Source of the DNA: Plantago elongata
Lineage: Eukaryota > Streptophyta > Magnoliopsida > Lamiales > Plantaginaceae
Reading direction: 5' to 3'
Length of the DNA: 22,978 nucleotides
Assembly: GCA_036897095.1 (NCBI GenBank)
Contig: JAYMSP010002670.1
Location: forward strand, 1-22,978
The notes beneath the pieces are model-generated. The model was not told where the DNA came from and made no database searches. It was given only the letters and a program-made list of their open reading frames with translations. A program made the translations under genes and the position numbers. Below, in pieces: positions 9,004 through 19,709 of this stretch. The first letter of the stretch is position 1. Every line of letters starts with the position of its first letter.

Positions 9004-9906
9004 GTTTTCCCATTGCTACTCACAATCATTCTGACTTATGGGGACCTGCTATTGTTGTTTCTCATGGAGGAGGTAGGTATTTCATGAGCTTAATTGATGA
9101 CTACACTAGAAAGGTATGGGTTTAAATATTAAAGAACAAATCTGATACTTGTGTTACTTTAAAAAACTGGTATACTCTGATGCAAATGGGAAGGTAGAGG
9201 TATAAAATAGAGCTATAAAATACCTCGAAACTGACAATGACCTGGAATTTCTTTCAGAGCAATTTAAAAGTTTTTACAGTGAAAATGGATTAGTAGACAT
9301 CTCACTGTGCTAGGAACACCTTAGAAAAATGGTTTGGCTGAGAGGATGAACATGACTATAATTGATAGAACTAGGTGTATGATGTTTCTTCCAGGTGCAC
9401 TCAAGCATTTTTGGGCTGAAGCAGTTACCAAAACATGTTTTCTAGTTAACAAGTGTCCTTCATCTACCATTAACTTCAGGACACCTGATCAGTTATGGTA
9501 TGGGAAGCCCTACAACCATTCGGATCTCAAGATTTTTGGTTGCATGGCATATGCTCAAGATAAACTTCAGCCTAGAGCATTAAAGTGCATTTTTCTGGGT
9601 ATCCACAAGGTGTTAAAGGCTATAAACTCTGGTGTGTTAAGAAAGGTCAACAGAATTGTGGTGTTTGATGACGAAACCATGACATACAAATCTCAGTACT
9701 CTGGTGACAAATCTAAAAGAGAGAAGGAAACTAATTTTGAGGTGGAGTTACCTGAAAACTCTGACCCTGAGCACAAAGAGATTGAAAGAAATGAAAGTGA
9801 TGAACATCACATACATACACCGGTTCAACATATAGATGAGGTTGCATGTGGAGCTTCTTCTGGTACCTCTCATATGCCAACCCCCAAGAAGAAGACAAGG
9901 TGGTAG
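9004..9906 (+). pseudogene. pol: copia integrase core and C-terminal part, broken
   Basis: The D,D,E catalytic triad can still be located: Asp in D-L-W-G-P at 9033, Asp in T-D-N-D-L-E-F at 9233 and Glu in A-E-R-M-N at 9340. The middle is broken by stops near 9123 and 9209 and by frame changes. The last part is open to 9906 and reads the conserved copia block with F-W-A-E-A-V, N-K-C-P-S and L-K-I-F-G-C-M-A-Y, then a charged linker. The usual G-Y in the C-terminal G-Y-x-x-x-x-K-G-Y-x-x-W motif is damaged. Integrase would join element DNA to the host chromosome. Confidence 0.88.
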
Positions 9907-9959
9907 AAGAAATATGAATGTAGTTGACACATAAACTCTGAGAAGTTTTCAACTACCTA

Positions 9960-10670
9960 GAGATAGGTACAGAAGAACTCATGAGGCACCTATCAGACTA
10001 GGATTTGAAGATATGGTTGCATTTGCATTGAATATTGCTAAAACATTTGAGTATCAAGAGCCCAGGACCTACAATGAGGCTATAACTTGCCACCATATCA
10101 GAATCTTGTGAATAGTAAATAGATATTCAAGAGAAAAATTGAAGTATATGAATATGAGTATTTTAGATACAAGGCCAGGTTGGTTGCTAGGGGTTTCACT
10201 CAAAGAGAAAGGATTTATTCCAATGAGATTTTCTCTCCTGTAGTCAAACATGATTCTGTTAGAATTTTGATTGATATGGTTGCTCAATTCAACTTGAAAC
10301 TGCAAAAATTGGATGTTAAAAAAACTTTCTTACCTAGACACCTTGAGGAAACCATATATAAGAGCCAACCTGAAGGATTTATTCTACCTGGAAATGAGAA
10401 TAAAGTATGTTTGCTAAAGAAATCACTGTATGGACTAAAACGAAGCCCAAGGCAGTGGTACATGAAGTTTGATGACTATGTACTGAAATTGGTTTTGTGA
10501 GATCTCTGTATGATTGTTGTGTTTACATTAAGAGGTCTGAGTCTCTTATTCAGGCTTACTTGCTCTTGTATGTTGATGATATGATGATTGTGAGCAAGGA
10601 AGCTAGTCAGTTTCCACTGAGATAAGAAAGATCTGGGAGATGCCAAAAGAATTTTGGGCATGGATATATG
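9960..10670 (+). pseudogene. pol: copia reverse transcriptase, broken
   Basis: Frame 10180-10500 contains K-A-R-L-V-A-R-G-F-T-Q just before its first Met, then E-I-F-S-P-V-V-K, the motif A block L-D-V-K-K-T-F-L with its catalytic Asp at 10312, and the signature L-L-K-K-S-L-Y-G-L-K-R-S-P-R-Q-W. A frame change at about 10498 separates it from the Y-V-D-D catalytic box at 10569-10580, which is intact. The region before 10160 is heavily eroded. In the family this enzyme copies element RNA to DNA in the particle. The motifs are close to Tnt1-group elements. Confidence 0.9.
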
Positions 10671-11500
10671 TTGAAATAGAGCTGAAGGTACTCTACACTT
10701 GAGACAGTCTGATTACATCAAGAAGGTGGTGAAAAGATTCAATATACATAAAACTAAATGTATTATAAATCGGGGATCATATTTCAAGTTATTAGAGGAG
10801 TTGAGACCTGCATCTATAGCAGAAGAAAAATAATGGAGCCTGTTTCATATGTTAATATTGTGGGGAGCATAATGTATTTAATAATCTGTAGTAGACCTGA
10901 CATAGCACATGTTATTTCAGTTGCTAGCAGATACATGGAAAATCCTAGAGTCAAGCATTAGGAGGCATTAAAATGGATATTGGGATAACTGAATCGATTT
11001 GCTAATCTGGGGATAATGTATAAAAGTGATCATCAAGGAGATAACATTTATCTTCAAGGTTTTGTTGACTCTGACTATGCAGCAAATCTGGATAATAGAA
11101 GATCATAAACTGGCCTTCTGCTGTTGCTATTAGCTGGAAGTCTAACCTTCAGTCAGTGGTTGCACTATATACCACTAAAGTTGAATACATGGCAGCTACA
11201 TAAGCTATTAAGGAAGCTCAATGGTTAAAAGGGATACTTGCAGATTTTTGTTTTGAAGCTAGATAAGATTCCAATTCATTGTGATAGTCAGGGTCCTCTT
11301 TGTCTGATGAAACATCGAATGTGTCATGAGAGGACCAAATACGATGTTAGGTTTAATTTTGTCAGTGAGGTCATTAAGAAAAGAGAGATTGAGGTTCAGA
11401 AGACTTCTACAAATGAAAATGCTTATGATATGCTTTACTAAAGCATTCCACTCAACAAGTTTAGTTATTGTGTGGAACTTGTTGGTATGTTGAAGGCTTG
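10671..11500 (+). pseudogene. pol: copia RNase H and polyprotein C-terminus, broken
   Basis: The connection domain is readable at 10803-10960 (P-V-S-Y-V-N-I-V-G-S-I-M-Y-L and C-S-R-P-D-I-A-H). RNase H begins with F-V-D-S-D-Y-A near 11061. The next part (11100-11230) has stops and a frame change in the region of the T-T-G-Y and A-E-Y-M-A motifs. The last frame (11238-11441) gives I-H-C-D-S-Q, with the third catalytic Asp present, then R-T-K-Y-D-V-R and the closing D-M-L-Y, where T-K-x is usual. About 200 bp later comes the polypurine tract. Confidence 0.87.
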
Positions 11501-11629
11501 AGTTGTCTGTGTGATAACCCAAGTGATCAGGTAATGTTCTGGTGATTTTCTTGTGCTATTTGTGTCATAGCATGTTCTTGGAGAAGAACATCATGGTTTC
11601 ACTATGATATGGGGGGTGGAGTTTTGCTG

Positions 11630-11642
11630 CAAAGGTGGAGAT
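11630..11642 (+). promoter_or_regulatory. Polypurine tract of the copia element
   Basis: The purine-rich run aaaggtggagat sits directly before the right LTR. This is the common copia plus-strand primer sequence. Confidence 0.75.
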
Positions 11643-12192
11643 TGTAAGTTTGGAACTTTGGGGGTTTGTCTGCAAAACTTGGAGACTTGAAGGACATAAA
11701 TGCAAAGTTGTTATGACTAAAGGCGCTGATTTAATCTGGACCGCAGAATCAAAATGGTTTATTCCTAATCGGACGATTGCTGCTACTCTGGCGGTTATAT
11801 TAGCGTGTATAAATTAGCTAGCTGCTTTGTTGTGTATTTTACTTCAATTCACTTTTTATTTTCACTGTAATTCAGAATTTGTGAGCGGTTAAGATCGTAG
11901 ATAGCTTGAATTGAGTTTAGCAGCTTGGATTGTAGAGTTGTGGTGGATTGATTGCAGCTTTGATAGGAGCTCTGTAAGCTTGTACTGTATTCAGTGATTA
12001 GTGGAGTCGTAATAGTTTTTCTCCCGAGCAGTATCAATGTTGTGTGCCGAAGCTCGTTATATCTTGTGTTCATCGTTATTACTTTATTTTATTATTTAAT
12101 TGTGCGTGTTCGACTGATTTTTGTTTCATCGTTATTTATGTTATTATCTCTAATTATTCGTAATTCATTTTAATTGATTACTAATCATAACA
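11643..12192 (+). repeat. Right LTR of the copia element
   Basis: Starts TGTAAGTTTGG after the polypurine tract and ends ATCATAACA. It aligns with 6994-7533 with about 15% differences and a few short gaps, including an extra stretch near 12080-12110. Confidence 0.88.
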
Positions 12193-13407
12193 TAAGCAGA
12201 GATAATTGGATCATTAATGTAACAATATTGGAGATTAATCTTTCAATTTGATAACAAATTTTCATGAATGGAACTTTATTTATATATATTCTTAGTAACA
12301 AATAAATAAAGACCTAGGGTATTCAATTTGATGACCAAAGACACATTGCCAGACATGTTCCGAAAAATTAGGGCGTTTTGTATGTGAAAAGTTTTAGTAC
12401 AGTAGTAACAGTTAATCATGTACGTTGTGTATTAGTATGTGTAATGGGTTCATTGAATGTAAAGATGTCAGCTTTAGATTAGATTCGTGCAAGATTAATT
12501 GCACATGAATCTAATTGGATCATCTTTGATAAGTGTGATTCACATAGTAAGCCATATAAGTTGTAGACAAAATCAGCACCAAAATGCAGGCCATTCTACA
12601 TTGTGTAGCCATCGCCTACATACATATTATCGGATATAATTCCATTTCAAACCGCCCTTAAATAATGTAGTTACAGTTACAGTGTTACACATTAAGGAGA
12701 CGTAATTTGACACAATTTATTAAGTGCTTATATGAACTGTTTAATTTAGAGTTAGAAACTGAAACAATTAATTCCAGTTAAATTTTTGTACAGTTTTTAT
12801 ATATAAAAGAGTACCTAAAATATAATTATTTCTATTCTAATTCTTATCAAACACTACATTAATTTATGTTAAATGCAGTAGTGAAAGACGATGGCAACTT
12901 TTGTCGGTAAATATATGAGCAAGTATGATCGATGCTAATTTCAGATTCTTGATACAAGAGCTTTCTGGAATTTCATCGATCAATTATCCCCACCAATAAA
13001 GGTAGGCAAAACAGATATTTGTCAATTTAATTTAAAGAAAACAAAAAATAGATAATTTTTAATGAACTTATAGTACTCCATTTATATGTATATGGTCCAT
13101 AGAACACAAATTTCAAGCATCAAATCTCGAATGTCTCTTACAACTTGCACCGACTACTCAATGCTAACACAATAACACTTCTAATATCGAGCTAGTTAGA
13201 AGTTTCTGAGATAATTACTAAAATATAATTGATCAGTTTTCAAGCATATTGTTAACAAATTTGATTCACACTCCCATCTTAATCTTCCTTTTTCCAAAAT
13301 TAATTCGTGAATCTTCACTCTATACATGCATCCAGGTCATATATTGTAGAAATAATACAATGGTTATTGTGGTGAATGATAAATCTATAATTAACAATTA
13401 TGGTACA
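12193..13407. other. AT-rich intergenic DNA with one hairpin
   Basis: No gene or transposon protein was found. The one structured object is the inverted repeat at 12478-12515, listed separately. The right part may include the far portion of the LTR interrupted by the MITE at 13410. Confidence 0.5.
12478..12515. repeat. Inverted repeat, 15-bp arms
   Basis: Arms attagattcgtgcaa and ttgcac-at-gaatctaat pair along 15 bases with a two-base bulge, around the six-base loop gattaa. No poly-T follows, so it is not a simple terminator. It may be a very small MITE or chance in AT-rich DNA. Confidence 0.6.
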
Positions 13408-13409
13408 TA

Positions 13410-13666
13410 CTTTCTCCATTCGGGTTCATTTTTTGGATCGGACATAAATATTAAGCAAAAAAGTGAATGAAGTATGAGAGAATGTGATAAAGTTGGAAAA
13501 ATTGTGAATAAAGTTGGCGAGATGGTAATAAAGTATGGAGAAAAGTGAATAAAGTAGGAGAGATGGTATATAAAGTAGAAGATAAAATTTTCATTCAAGG
13601 AATGAAAAGATGAAGTTGGCATGGATCAAAATGGAATACATAAACATGAAGCTGGGGCGAAGGGAG
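13410..13666. mobile_element. Stowaway-type MITE (Tc1/mariner), 257 bp
   Basis: The left end, after TA, reads ctttctccattcgggttcat. The right end, read inward from 13666, is ctcccttcgccccagcttca. Both are diverged forms of the Stowaway terminal CTCCCTCCGTCCC, and TA borders both ends (13408-13409 and 13667-13668), as expected for a TA target duplication. The interior holds repeated aataaagt-agga-gaga words, typical of these elements. It encodes no transposase and would have been moved by a mariner-like enzyme elsewhere. Confidence 0.8.
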
Positions 13667-13728
13667 TATATAATTATACATGATCACTTTTTTGTAATAA
13701 GATATGTTATATCCTTAATATGCCCCCG
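13667..13728 (-). other. Polypurine tract and start of the LTR of the minus-strand copia relic
   Basis: Right after the RNase H stop, the minus strand reads aacgggggca (13730-13721) and then tattaaggatataacatatc. This matches a polypurine tract followed by a copia LTR start, with the first LTR base pair changed. The LTR runs only about 50 bp before meeting the MITE. Confidence 0.5.
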
Positions 13729-14760
13729 TTAAATGGATGTTCCCTCGGTAACGGAGGTTTTGGAAAGCAATAGTTGAAATCGTGCTTGAGGGAGAGATTT
13801 CATAAGAACATTAGCAAGTAGATCGACAATATCATGAGAGACGCTTAGCAGACACTTTTTAGTGAGATCACGGACAAAATGAATGTTAATGGCTATATGC
13901 TTCATGCGAGAGTGAAGTATCGGATCTAGACCAAGTCTTGTAGCAAAGATGTTCTCACAAAGTTGTTTCGGAGGGGTGCGTGATTGAATACCCAAATCAC
14001 TAAATAGATGTCTGATCCAACAAACCTCCGAGGCAGCAGCGACTAAGGTTCGATATTCCGCCTTTGTAGAAGAACGAGACACTCCTGGTTGTTTCCGAGT
14101 GCGCCATGAGATCAGATTCGACCCCAAGAAGATGACATGGGCAGAGGTAGAGCATCCATCGGCAAGACTACCAACAAAATCCGAGTCGCTATATGTTTGA
14201 GGGTTTGCGGAGAACAAGATGATGCATAATGCCCTTAAGATATCGGAAGAGTCTCTTAATCTCTCCCTAATCCTATTTTGTGGGTGACACCATGGACTAT
14301 GCAAGTCGACTAAGTGAGAAGGCAATGTCGGATCGAATCAGTCTGAGGTGTTGAAGCCCTCCGATTGAACGATGGTATTCGGTAGCATTAGCTGGAATAG
14401 TGAAGTATGGTGTCGATTTGGGGGCCATGGGCGTGGAGACAAGCTTTGCACCATTCAGAAGGTGTCGGCGAAGGAGATCAATGGTGTATTCATGTTGCGG
14501 GAGAAAGAGACCTTCATGACATTTGGCAACCTCAATGCCGAGAAATAAGAAAGAAAGTCAAGATCCTTTAAGGCGAAGTGATGTTCCAAGTGAGTCGTGA
14601 GATTGGAGACAAGGGCGGCTAGAGCTAGTGATGATAAGATCATCGATGTAAACAAGGATAAAGAAATGAGTACCGTTTTTGTGAAGCGTGAATTGTGAGG
14701 AATCGGCCACCGATTGTTGGAAATCGAATGCATGCAAAGAGCCACGGAGTGAAGGACTAC
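13729..14760 (-). pseudogene. pol: copia reverse transcriptase C-terminus and RNase H, 5'-truncated relic
   Basis: On the minus strand the Y-I-D-D catalytic box lies at 14650-14639. It is followed, after two frame changes, by L-K-D-L-D-F-L-S-Y-F, L-V-S-T-P-M and S-D-I-A-F blocks. RNase H is one open frame from 14325 to 13729: Y-S-D-S-D-F, then S-R-S-S-T-K-A-E-Y-R, then R-M-K-H-I-x-I-N-I-H-F-V-R-D. The C-D-N motif is C-E-N here, so one catalytic Asp has become Glu. Everything before the RT palm (gag, protease, integrase and the RT fingers) is missing beyond about 14760. It differs clearly from the plus-strand element and belongs to another copia lineage. Confidence 0.88.
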
Positions 14761-14763
14761 CAA

Positions 14764-15480
14764 CCTACACCATAACCATCATTGTTCACATAAATCTGAC
14801 TACCTTATTTTCTAGATTAATTTAGTTTATCCTCTTATTAAAAGTAAACTATATTATGGTAATGCCACGAGTTCTCCAGCTTACAAAAAAAATATGCAAC
14901 TACATGTTAGATTATATCACTATTTCATATTTCAAATATAATACTTCGTCAGTACTTGAATTTATCCAATAACAATATATTTACATACATACGGTACTCA
15001 TAATCTCAAAATTAGGTTACAATTTATATCAGTGTGCTCTGTATCTACTTAGTTTGTTGTATTCTTCAATAATAACTGCTTAAAAAATAAATTAATCTCT
15101 TCACCAATTCAATTCCGTCAAGTTTCATATTTCAATGTCATTGTTGCCTTTCAATTCTGCCATATTTTATTGCTTTTTGATGAATGTTGTGATGATTAAC
15201 AAATTAAAATACACATTTTCTTGAACCCATTTCTTTTCACCAATATCATATATATGGAACACACATTTTTTGCCTCAGTTTTCAAATTCCTATACATTTT
15301 GCCTCAGAGTTGGAATGCAATGATAAATGAACTAAGTTAAAACAATAGTTAGAGAATTAGTTCTATTAAGTTGACATGGCTACCTGTGTATATTTTTTAT
15401 GAATATTTATCTTATTTCACAAAATGCTCCCCATATTGAAGAGCAACCAGACAGATGGGTGATGAGTTCACAATCTAATA
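14764..15480. other. AT-rich intergenic DNA, nothing identified
   Basis: No continuation of the copia relic, no gene and no clear repeat. A word containing ttttgcctcag occurs twice, at about 15267 and 15297. Confidence 0.5.
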
Positions 15481-15535
15481 TTTTCCTTTTATTTATTATT
15501 TGTGCGGTGGTTGTCCATGCGAGGTTGAAAATGTT

Positions 15536-16342
15536 AGGGAATTCGCAGATTGGTTACTAAAGGTCAGAGATGGTTAAATTGGAGATGCAAATGAAGGAGA
15601 AGTCGGTTTCAACTTACATGAAAATATACTTATCCGCGATGCAGATAACCCAATTGTGACAATTGTAAGTAGCACTTATCCTTCCCTAATTGATCATAAT
15701 GGTGATGGACGTTACTTCCAGGTCCGGGGCTATATTAGCCCCCACCAATGAGGTTGTTCATGAGATTAATGAATATGTCATGTCGTTGTTGCCTGGTGAT
15801 GCACATGAATTCTTGAGTTCTGACAGTATATGCCCTGACAAGAATGATGTAGTGAATCGTGACAATGTTTATTCCACATAATTTCTTAATACCATTAGGA
15901 CTTCTAGAATCCCAAACCATTTCATCCGACTAAAAGTCGGTTGCCCTATAATGAAACAAGAATGATCGTGACATACATATGAAACAAGGTCATTGAGGCC
16001 AAGATGATAGTAGGAAAGAATGCGGGGAAAAAAAATTATGATAGCTAGAATGGTTTTGACACCATCAAACATAACTAAATTTCCCATCAGGTTCCAAAGA
16101 AGACAGTTCCAAATTTTCGTTTACTATGCTATGACTATTAACAAGAGTCAAGGCCAATCCCTAGCACATGTGATTCTCTATCTTCCGAGTCCAGATGCAG
16201 CCATAGTCAGCTATATATTGCATTCTCAAGATTTACAAATAAAGCCGGTTTGAATGTCTTGATACTAGACGAAGAGGAGAAATCAACAAACACCACGACC
16301 AACGTGGTCTTTAAAGAGGTTTTATGTAATCTTCAAATATAA
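15536..16342 (+). pseudogene. Helitron RepHel helicase (Pif1-like) C-terminal relic
   Basis: The text R-E-F-A-D-W-L-L-K-V at 15536-15565 opens the conserved last third of the plant Helitron Rep-helicase, followed by a stop at 15575 in place of a sense codon. Next come S-G-A-I-L-A-P-T-N-E-V-V (from about 15720), L-S-S-D-S-I, F-L-N-T-I after a stop at 15880, I-P-N-H-F and L-K-V-G-C-P. About 14 residues are then missing, and an extra A in the run at 16027 shifts frame. Helicase motif V, Y-A-M-T-I-N-K-S-Q-G-Q-S-L, is at 16125-16163. Motif VI survives in a third frame from 16199 (S-Q-L-Y-I-A-F-S-R-F), and the end V-V-F-K-E-V reaches a stop at 16340-16342. The Rep nuclease part and Helitron ends are not visible. 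Confidence 0.9.
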
Positions 16343-19104
16343 GTTTGCTTCATCGAATCATTGTTATTTTGTGAGGATTTTCACTACTTAGTTTGTGGGT
16401 TTTTTCTTATCTATAAAATTTTTTGACATGTCTTTTCTTATATATATTTTAATTGTTTTTTTATTTTATAAATTAAATTATAAATATTATATTAGATTAA
16501 AATTAGACTATTCTAGTAACTATTTAAGGGAGAGTTTACAAAACACGGTGATGCTTGATAGTCGTAAGCAGTGGGATTTGTAGTTGTACTGTGCATGTGA
16601 ATCAATATTTGGGAAAAGAAGCCTGACTTTTTGTATTTTGCAATTAGATTAATTATTCCAATAATATTAATAGTTGAGAAACAAATGAGACTTGTCGTTT
16701 TGTGTATGCTTTGGTGTCATACTTTGATAAAACGACAATCAGTCAATTAAGCAGCTTTTCTTCGATATTGTGAATTTGGACTAAGTTTTCACGAAAATTC
16801 ATGTCACAAATGGATGACAAATACATTATCAAAATACATAATGTTCAAATATTAATTATTTAGATACTTAGTGGTATAGTGAACTTTTTTAATTAAAATT
16901 AAATTATTTTATATATATAAAATATTCATTAATTTGAATAGAGAGATGGCCGCTGCAGCCATATAACACGGATTTATCTGGTAGAACTACGCGGAATCTT
17001 GTCTTTTGCAGAAAATGGAATGTTGGGCTGAGGTGTGGATACATGCATACACACGTGTGTTCATGCACAAGTTTCACTATTTTCAAACCAGTTCCAAAAT
17101 AGCAACCTTGCAATTAGCTAGCTTGGAAATCACATTTTATATAATCTATATAGTGTATGTGTACATTTATATTTCCAACCTCTTAGGTATGTTTAAGGCT
17201 ATGTACTCTAAAATTGTAATTTTCTAAAATAAATTAAACTTATTAAATTAAATTAAGTGTGATGTAAAATATAATTAAGTAGAGTTAACGGAATAAAATT
17301 GAATTAAAGTGAACTGGGGGAGTTTCTAGTTGAGGTGAACATAACCTAATAAAAATACTGAATTTCAACCTTCATGAAAGATAGAAGAAAGTCGTTGGAA
17401 ATTTTGAATTGGCCACTTGAAAATTGCAATATAGCATAGGATGGAGTAATGTGATTAAGAATGGATCCGAAGTGGATTTGTTGTGCTAGACATCACCATT
17501 GTCGAGTTGGACGTGTTCATGTACTAACAAATTAAATATCGACCTTGACTGTAAGGGTTGATGGATGTGTATATCAAACCAGCACTTTCAAAAGTGTGAA
17601 CTTCGGTAAAACAGAAACTACCAGTGTACCTGAATGAATTGACGGCGGATTTTATCCTAGTATGCAACTATTCGTATTCTAGAACTGGTTGCATAATTTA
17701 GATGATGTAAAATAGACCATTGTAATTGTTCTTTCAGAGTATTTATTGTGCACTTAAATTTATTTTAATAAAATATTTCGGTCATTTTAAAAATAATAAT
17801 AATAACTAAAGCGAGAGGAGTGCTAACATGTTACATGCAGTTTGATACCAAAGACAGTTTATGTTTAGCAACGCTATCATCATATTTAGTAGTTGATCAG
17901 ATTTTTAAATCAAAATTATATATATGTTGGTCATTTGAAGTGAAACTAGTGAAATGTAATTGTAATTTCGTTCCGTTTCCTTGTGGCTGTTTGGCATGGA
18001 ATTAAAATCGATTCATTTAATTCGATAAACAGTGATTTGGTTTAAAATACACTTTAAATACCCACATTTTAATTCCATTTCAAATACAATTTCATCAAAA
18101 TTCATTCAAATACACCCCTAAACTTTATAGCAATAAGCGATCTTAAGATTTTAGACCATGCCTCACCATGTTATTGGCGTGACGACATAATCCATAAAGC
18201 TAAAGTTGATTAAAACCCAATATAATCATTAAGCTGATTCATATCTTCCTTGTAAATAAGTGCATTTCATTTAGTCAAACATAAACACATTACTTGATTG
18301 ATTGTATGTGAATAAATAAATGTATATGCTGGAACAAGACATTTTGACCTAAGTGGTTGTGACACGCTTTTGAAATTCTATTAGGATAAGGATTTGAGGA
18401 TGGAAGGATTAGAAATCAATTTGAATTAGTTTTTGTTAATTTAAATTATTTATTTTGTATATAAAATAAACCGTTTAAGTTGATAAAAGTCAATTTAAAT
18501 TGCTTCTTAATCAGCCCCTCATCTCATATTACATACATTACCATTTTTATTCAATTTTGAGACTATGGATAAGTTCAACAAAACATAATATATGTTCAGT
18601 TTGACAATTAAAATACTCTTTATAATCGATCATTCTATAGTTACAAATAAGTGGTCGTACAATAATATATTTCATATAAACTTTTAACGTATACTCAATA
18701 TATTCTATTTGAGCGAGATCATACAGAATATTTGGAATCAAGGATTTCGGGTTCGGGATTAGTAATTCACATTCCAATCATATTCCAAACAATACTCGAT
18801 TCTTCTTCTTCAAATCCCATCCTAAATTTCTACCAGTATTATTCAAGCTCTAAAAACCATCTTTCTTTGCTTATTAGTGTAGTATAATTGTCTATGTAAG
18901 TGTTGACGACATACAAGAATAGCTCCAGCCTATTATTAGGAATTACCATCAATTTTGTTCTCCAAATTATTATGAACCATTGATTTAATCATATTCAATC
19001 CCTATAGTTCATCTTATAAATGTAATCTCACTTTAGTTGTTGAGCATCTCCAATGTTTTACGAAAAAACTAATCGTTTAAAAAAAAATCATGTCCATCTT
19101 CATC
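16343..19104. other. AT-rich intergenic DNA, nothing identified
   Basis: About 2.8 kb. Open frames at 16395-16583, 16904-17227, 17820-18005 and 18547-18777 give low-complexity products without family motifs. A Harbinger/hAT-like terminal word gagcatctccaatg occurs at 19043-19056, but its partner end was not found. Confidence 0.5.
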
Positions 19105-19109
19105 CGAAT

Positions 19110-19704
19110 TGTTTGAAAGAAAAAGTATTTATAGGGACCAAAATTCTGAAATGTAAAGAAGTTGATTACAAAAAAGAAAATAGAAGGACGACTGAATGTG
19201 TGATGAAGTTAAAGGTACGGGACTAAAAGAGAAAGGAGAAGGAACACGGAGCCAATCAGATTATAACACATAAGGCGGGAAGTATTTAAGTTATGGGAGC
19301 ACGGTGTATGCGATCATCAATCCTCGTCACCTTTCGTACATCTTTATGTACGAGCTCATCCATCACCATTGATTAAATTTTGGAGTATTTAAATTATGGG
19401 AGCACGGTGTATGCGTCACACCGGATCATCAATCCTCGTCACCTTTTGTACATCTTTATGTACGAGCTCATCCATTACCATTGGTTAAATTTTGGAGCTG
19501 AAGATCGATGTGATCTACCGCAATAAATTAGGGTTTCGATGTATTGAAGATTATCGTCCAATCATGTATTTTTAGATTTCTCTTTTTCCTTCAGAAATAG
19601 GTCCAATTTGTAGCTATAAATAAACCTTACAATAGAATTCATTGTATCAACTTCTTCTTCATTCAATATAATCTTTTCTTCTTGCTTTTTTGAAATTTCT
19701 AACA
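19110..19704 (+). mobile_element. Solo LTR (595 bp) with 5-bp target duplication CGAAT
   Basis: The block begins TGTTTGAAAG and ends AAATTTCTAACA. The ends form an inverted repeat (TGTTTGAAA against TGTTAGAAA) and are flanked on both sides by CGAAT (19105-19109 and 19705-19709). Inside, a TATA box ctataaata (19614-19622) is followed at suitable distance by a leader-like CT-rich stretch, as in an LTR with U3, R and U5. No primer-binding site or polypurine tract adjoins it, so the interior was probably removed by LTR-LTR recombination. The U3 part contains the tandem duplication at 19281-19494. The short U5 and AACA end suggest copia, but this is not proven. Confidence 0.8.
19281..19494 (+). 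repeat. Tandem duplication in the U3 of the solo LTR (103 + 111 bp)
   Basis: Copy 1 (19281-19383) and copy 2 (19384-19494) both start agtatttaa and end aaattttgg. They differ at about five bases and by a 9-base insertion in copy 2 after gtatgcg. That insertion makes tgcgtcacac, containing a TGACG bZIP core on the other strand. Each copy also holds gtacatctttatgtac, a stem of palindromic arms around cttt; in copy 1 the arms are perfect over eight bases (tcgtacat/atgtacga). Confidence 0.88.
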
Positions 19705-19709
19705 CGAAT

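Larger units (their letters stand above)
6994..12192 (+). mobile_element. Degenerate full-length Ty1/copia retrotransposon (5.2 kb)
   Basis: Two similar LTRs (6994-7533 and 11643-12192) bound a 4.1-kb interior that encodes, in order, gag with zinc knuckle, protease, integrase, reverse transcriptase and RNase H. Integrase before reverse transcriptase defines Ty1/copia. The proteins resemble the Tnt1/Tork group. Each domain is split over several frames with many stops, so it cannot make a polyprotein. The LTRs differ at roughly 15% of positions by eye, pointing to an old insertion. The flanking five bases, taggt and taagc, match at three positions and may be a decayed target duplication. Confidence 0.92.

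Noticed and set aside
17440-17720. GC-richer stretch with aagaatggatccgaagtgg, checked for a gene or MITE
   Set aside because: No frame, inverted ends or family motif could be found.
19043-19056. gagcatctccaatg, like a Harbinger/hAT MITE terminus
   Set aside because: No partner terminus on either side of the solo LTR that interrupts the region; one short word is not enough.
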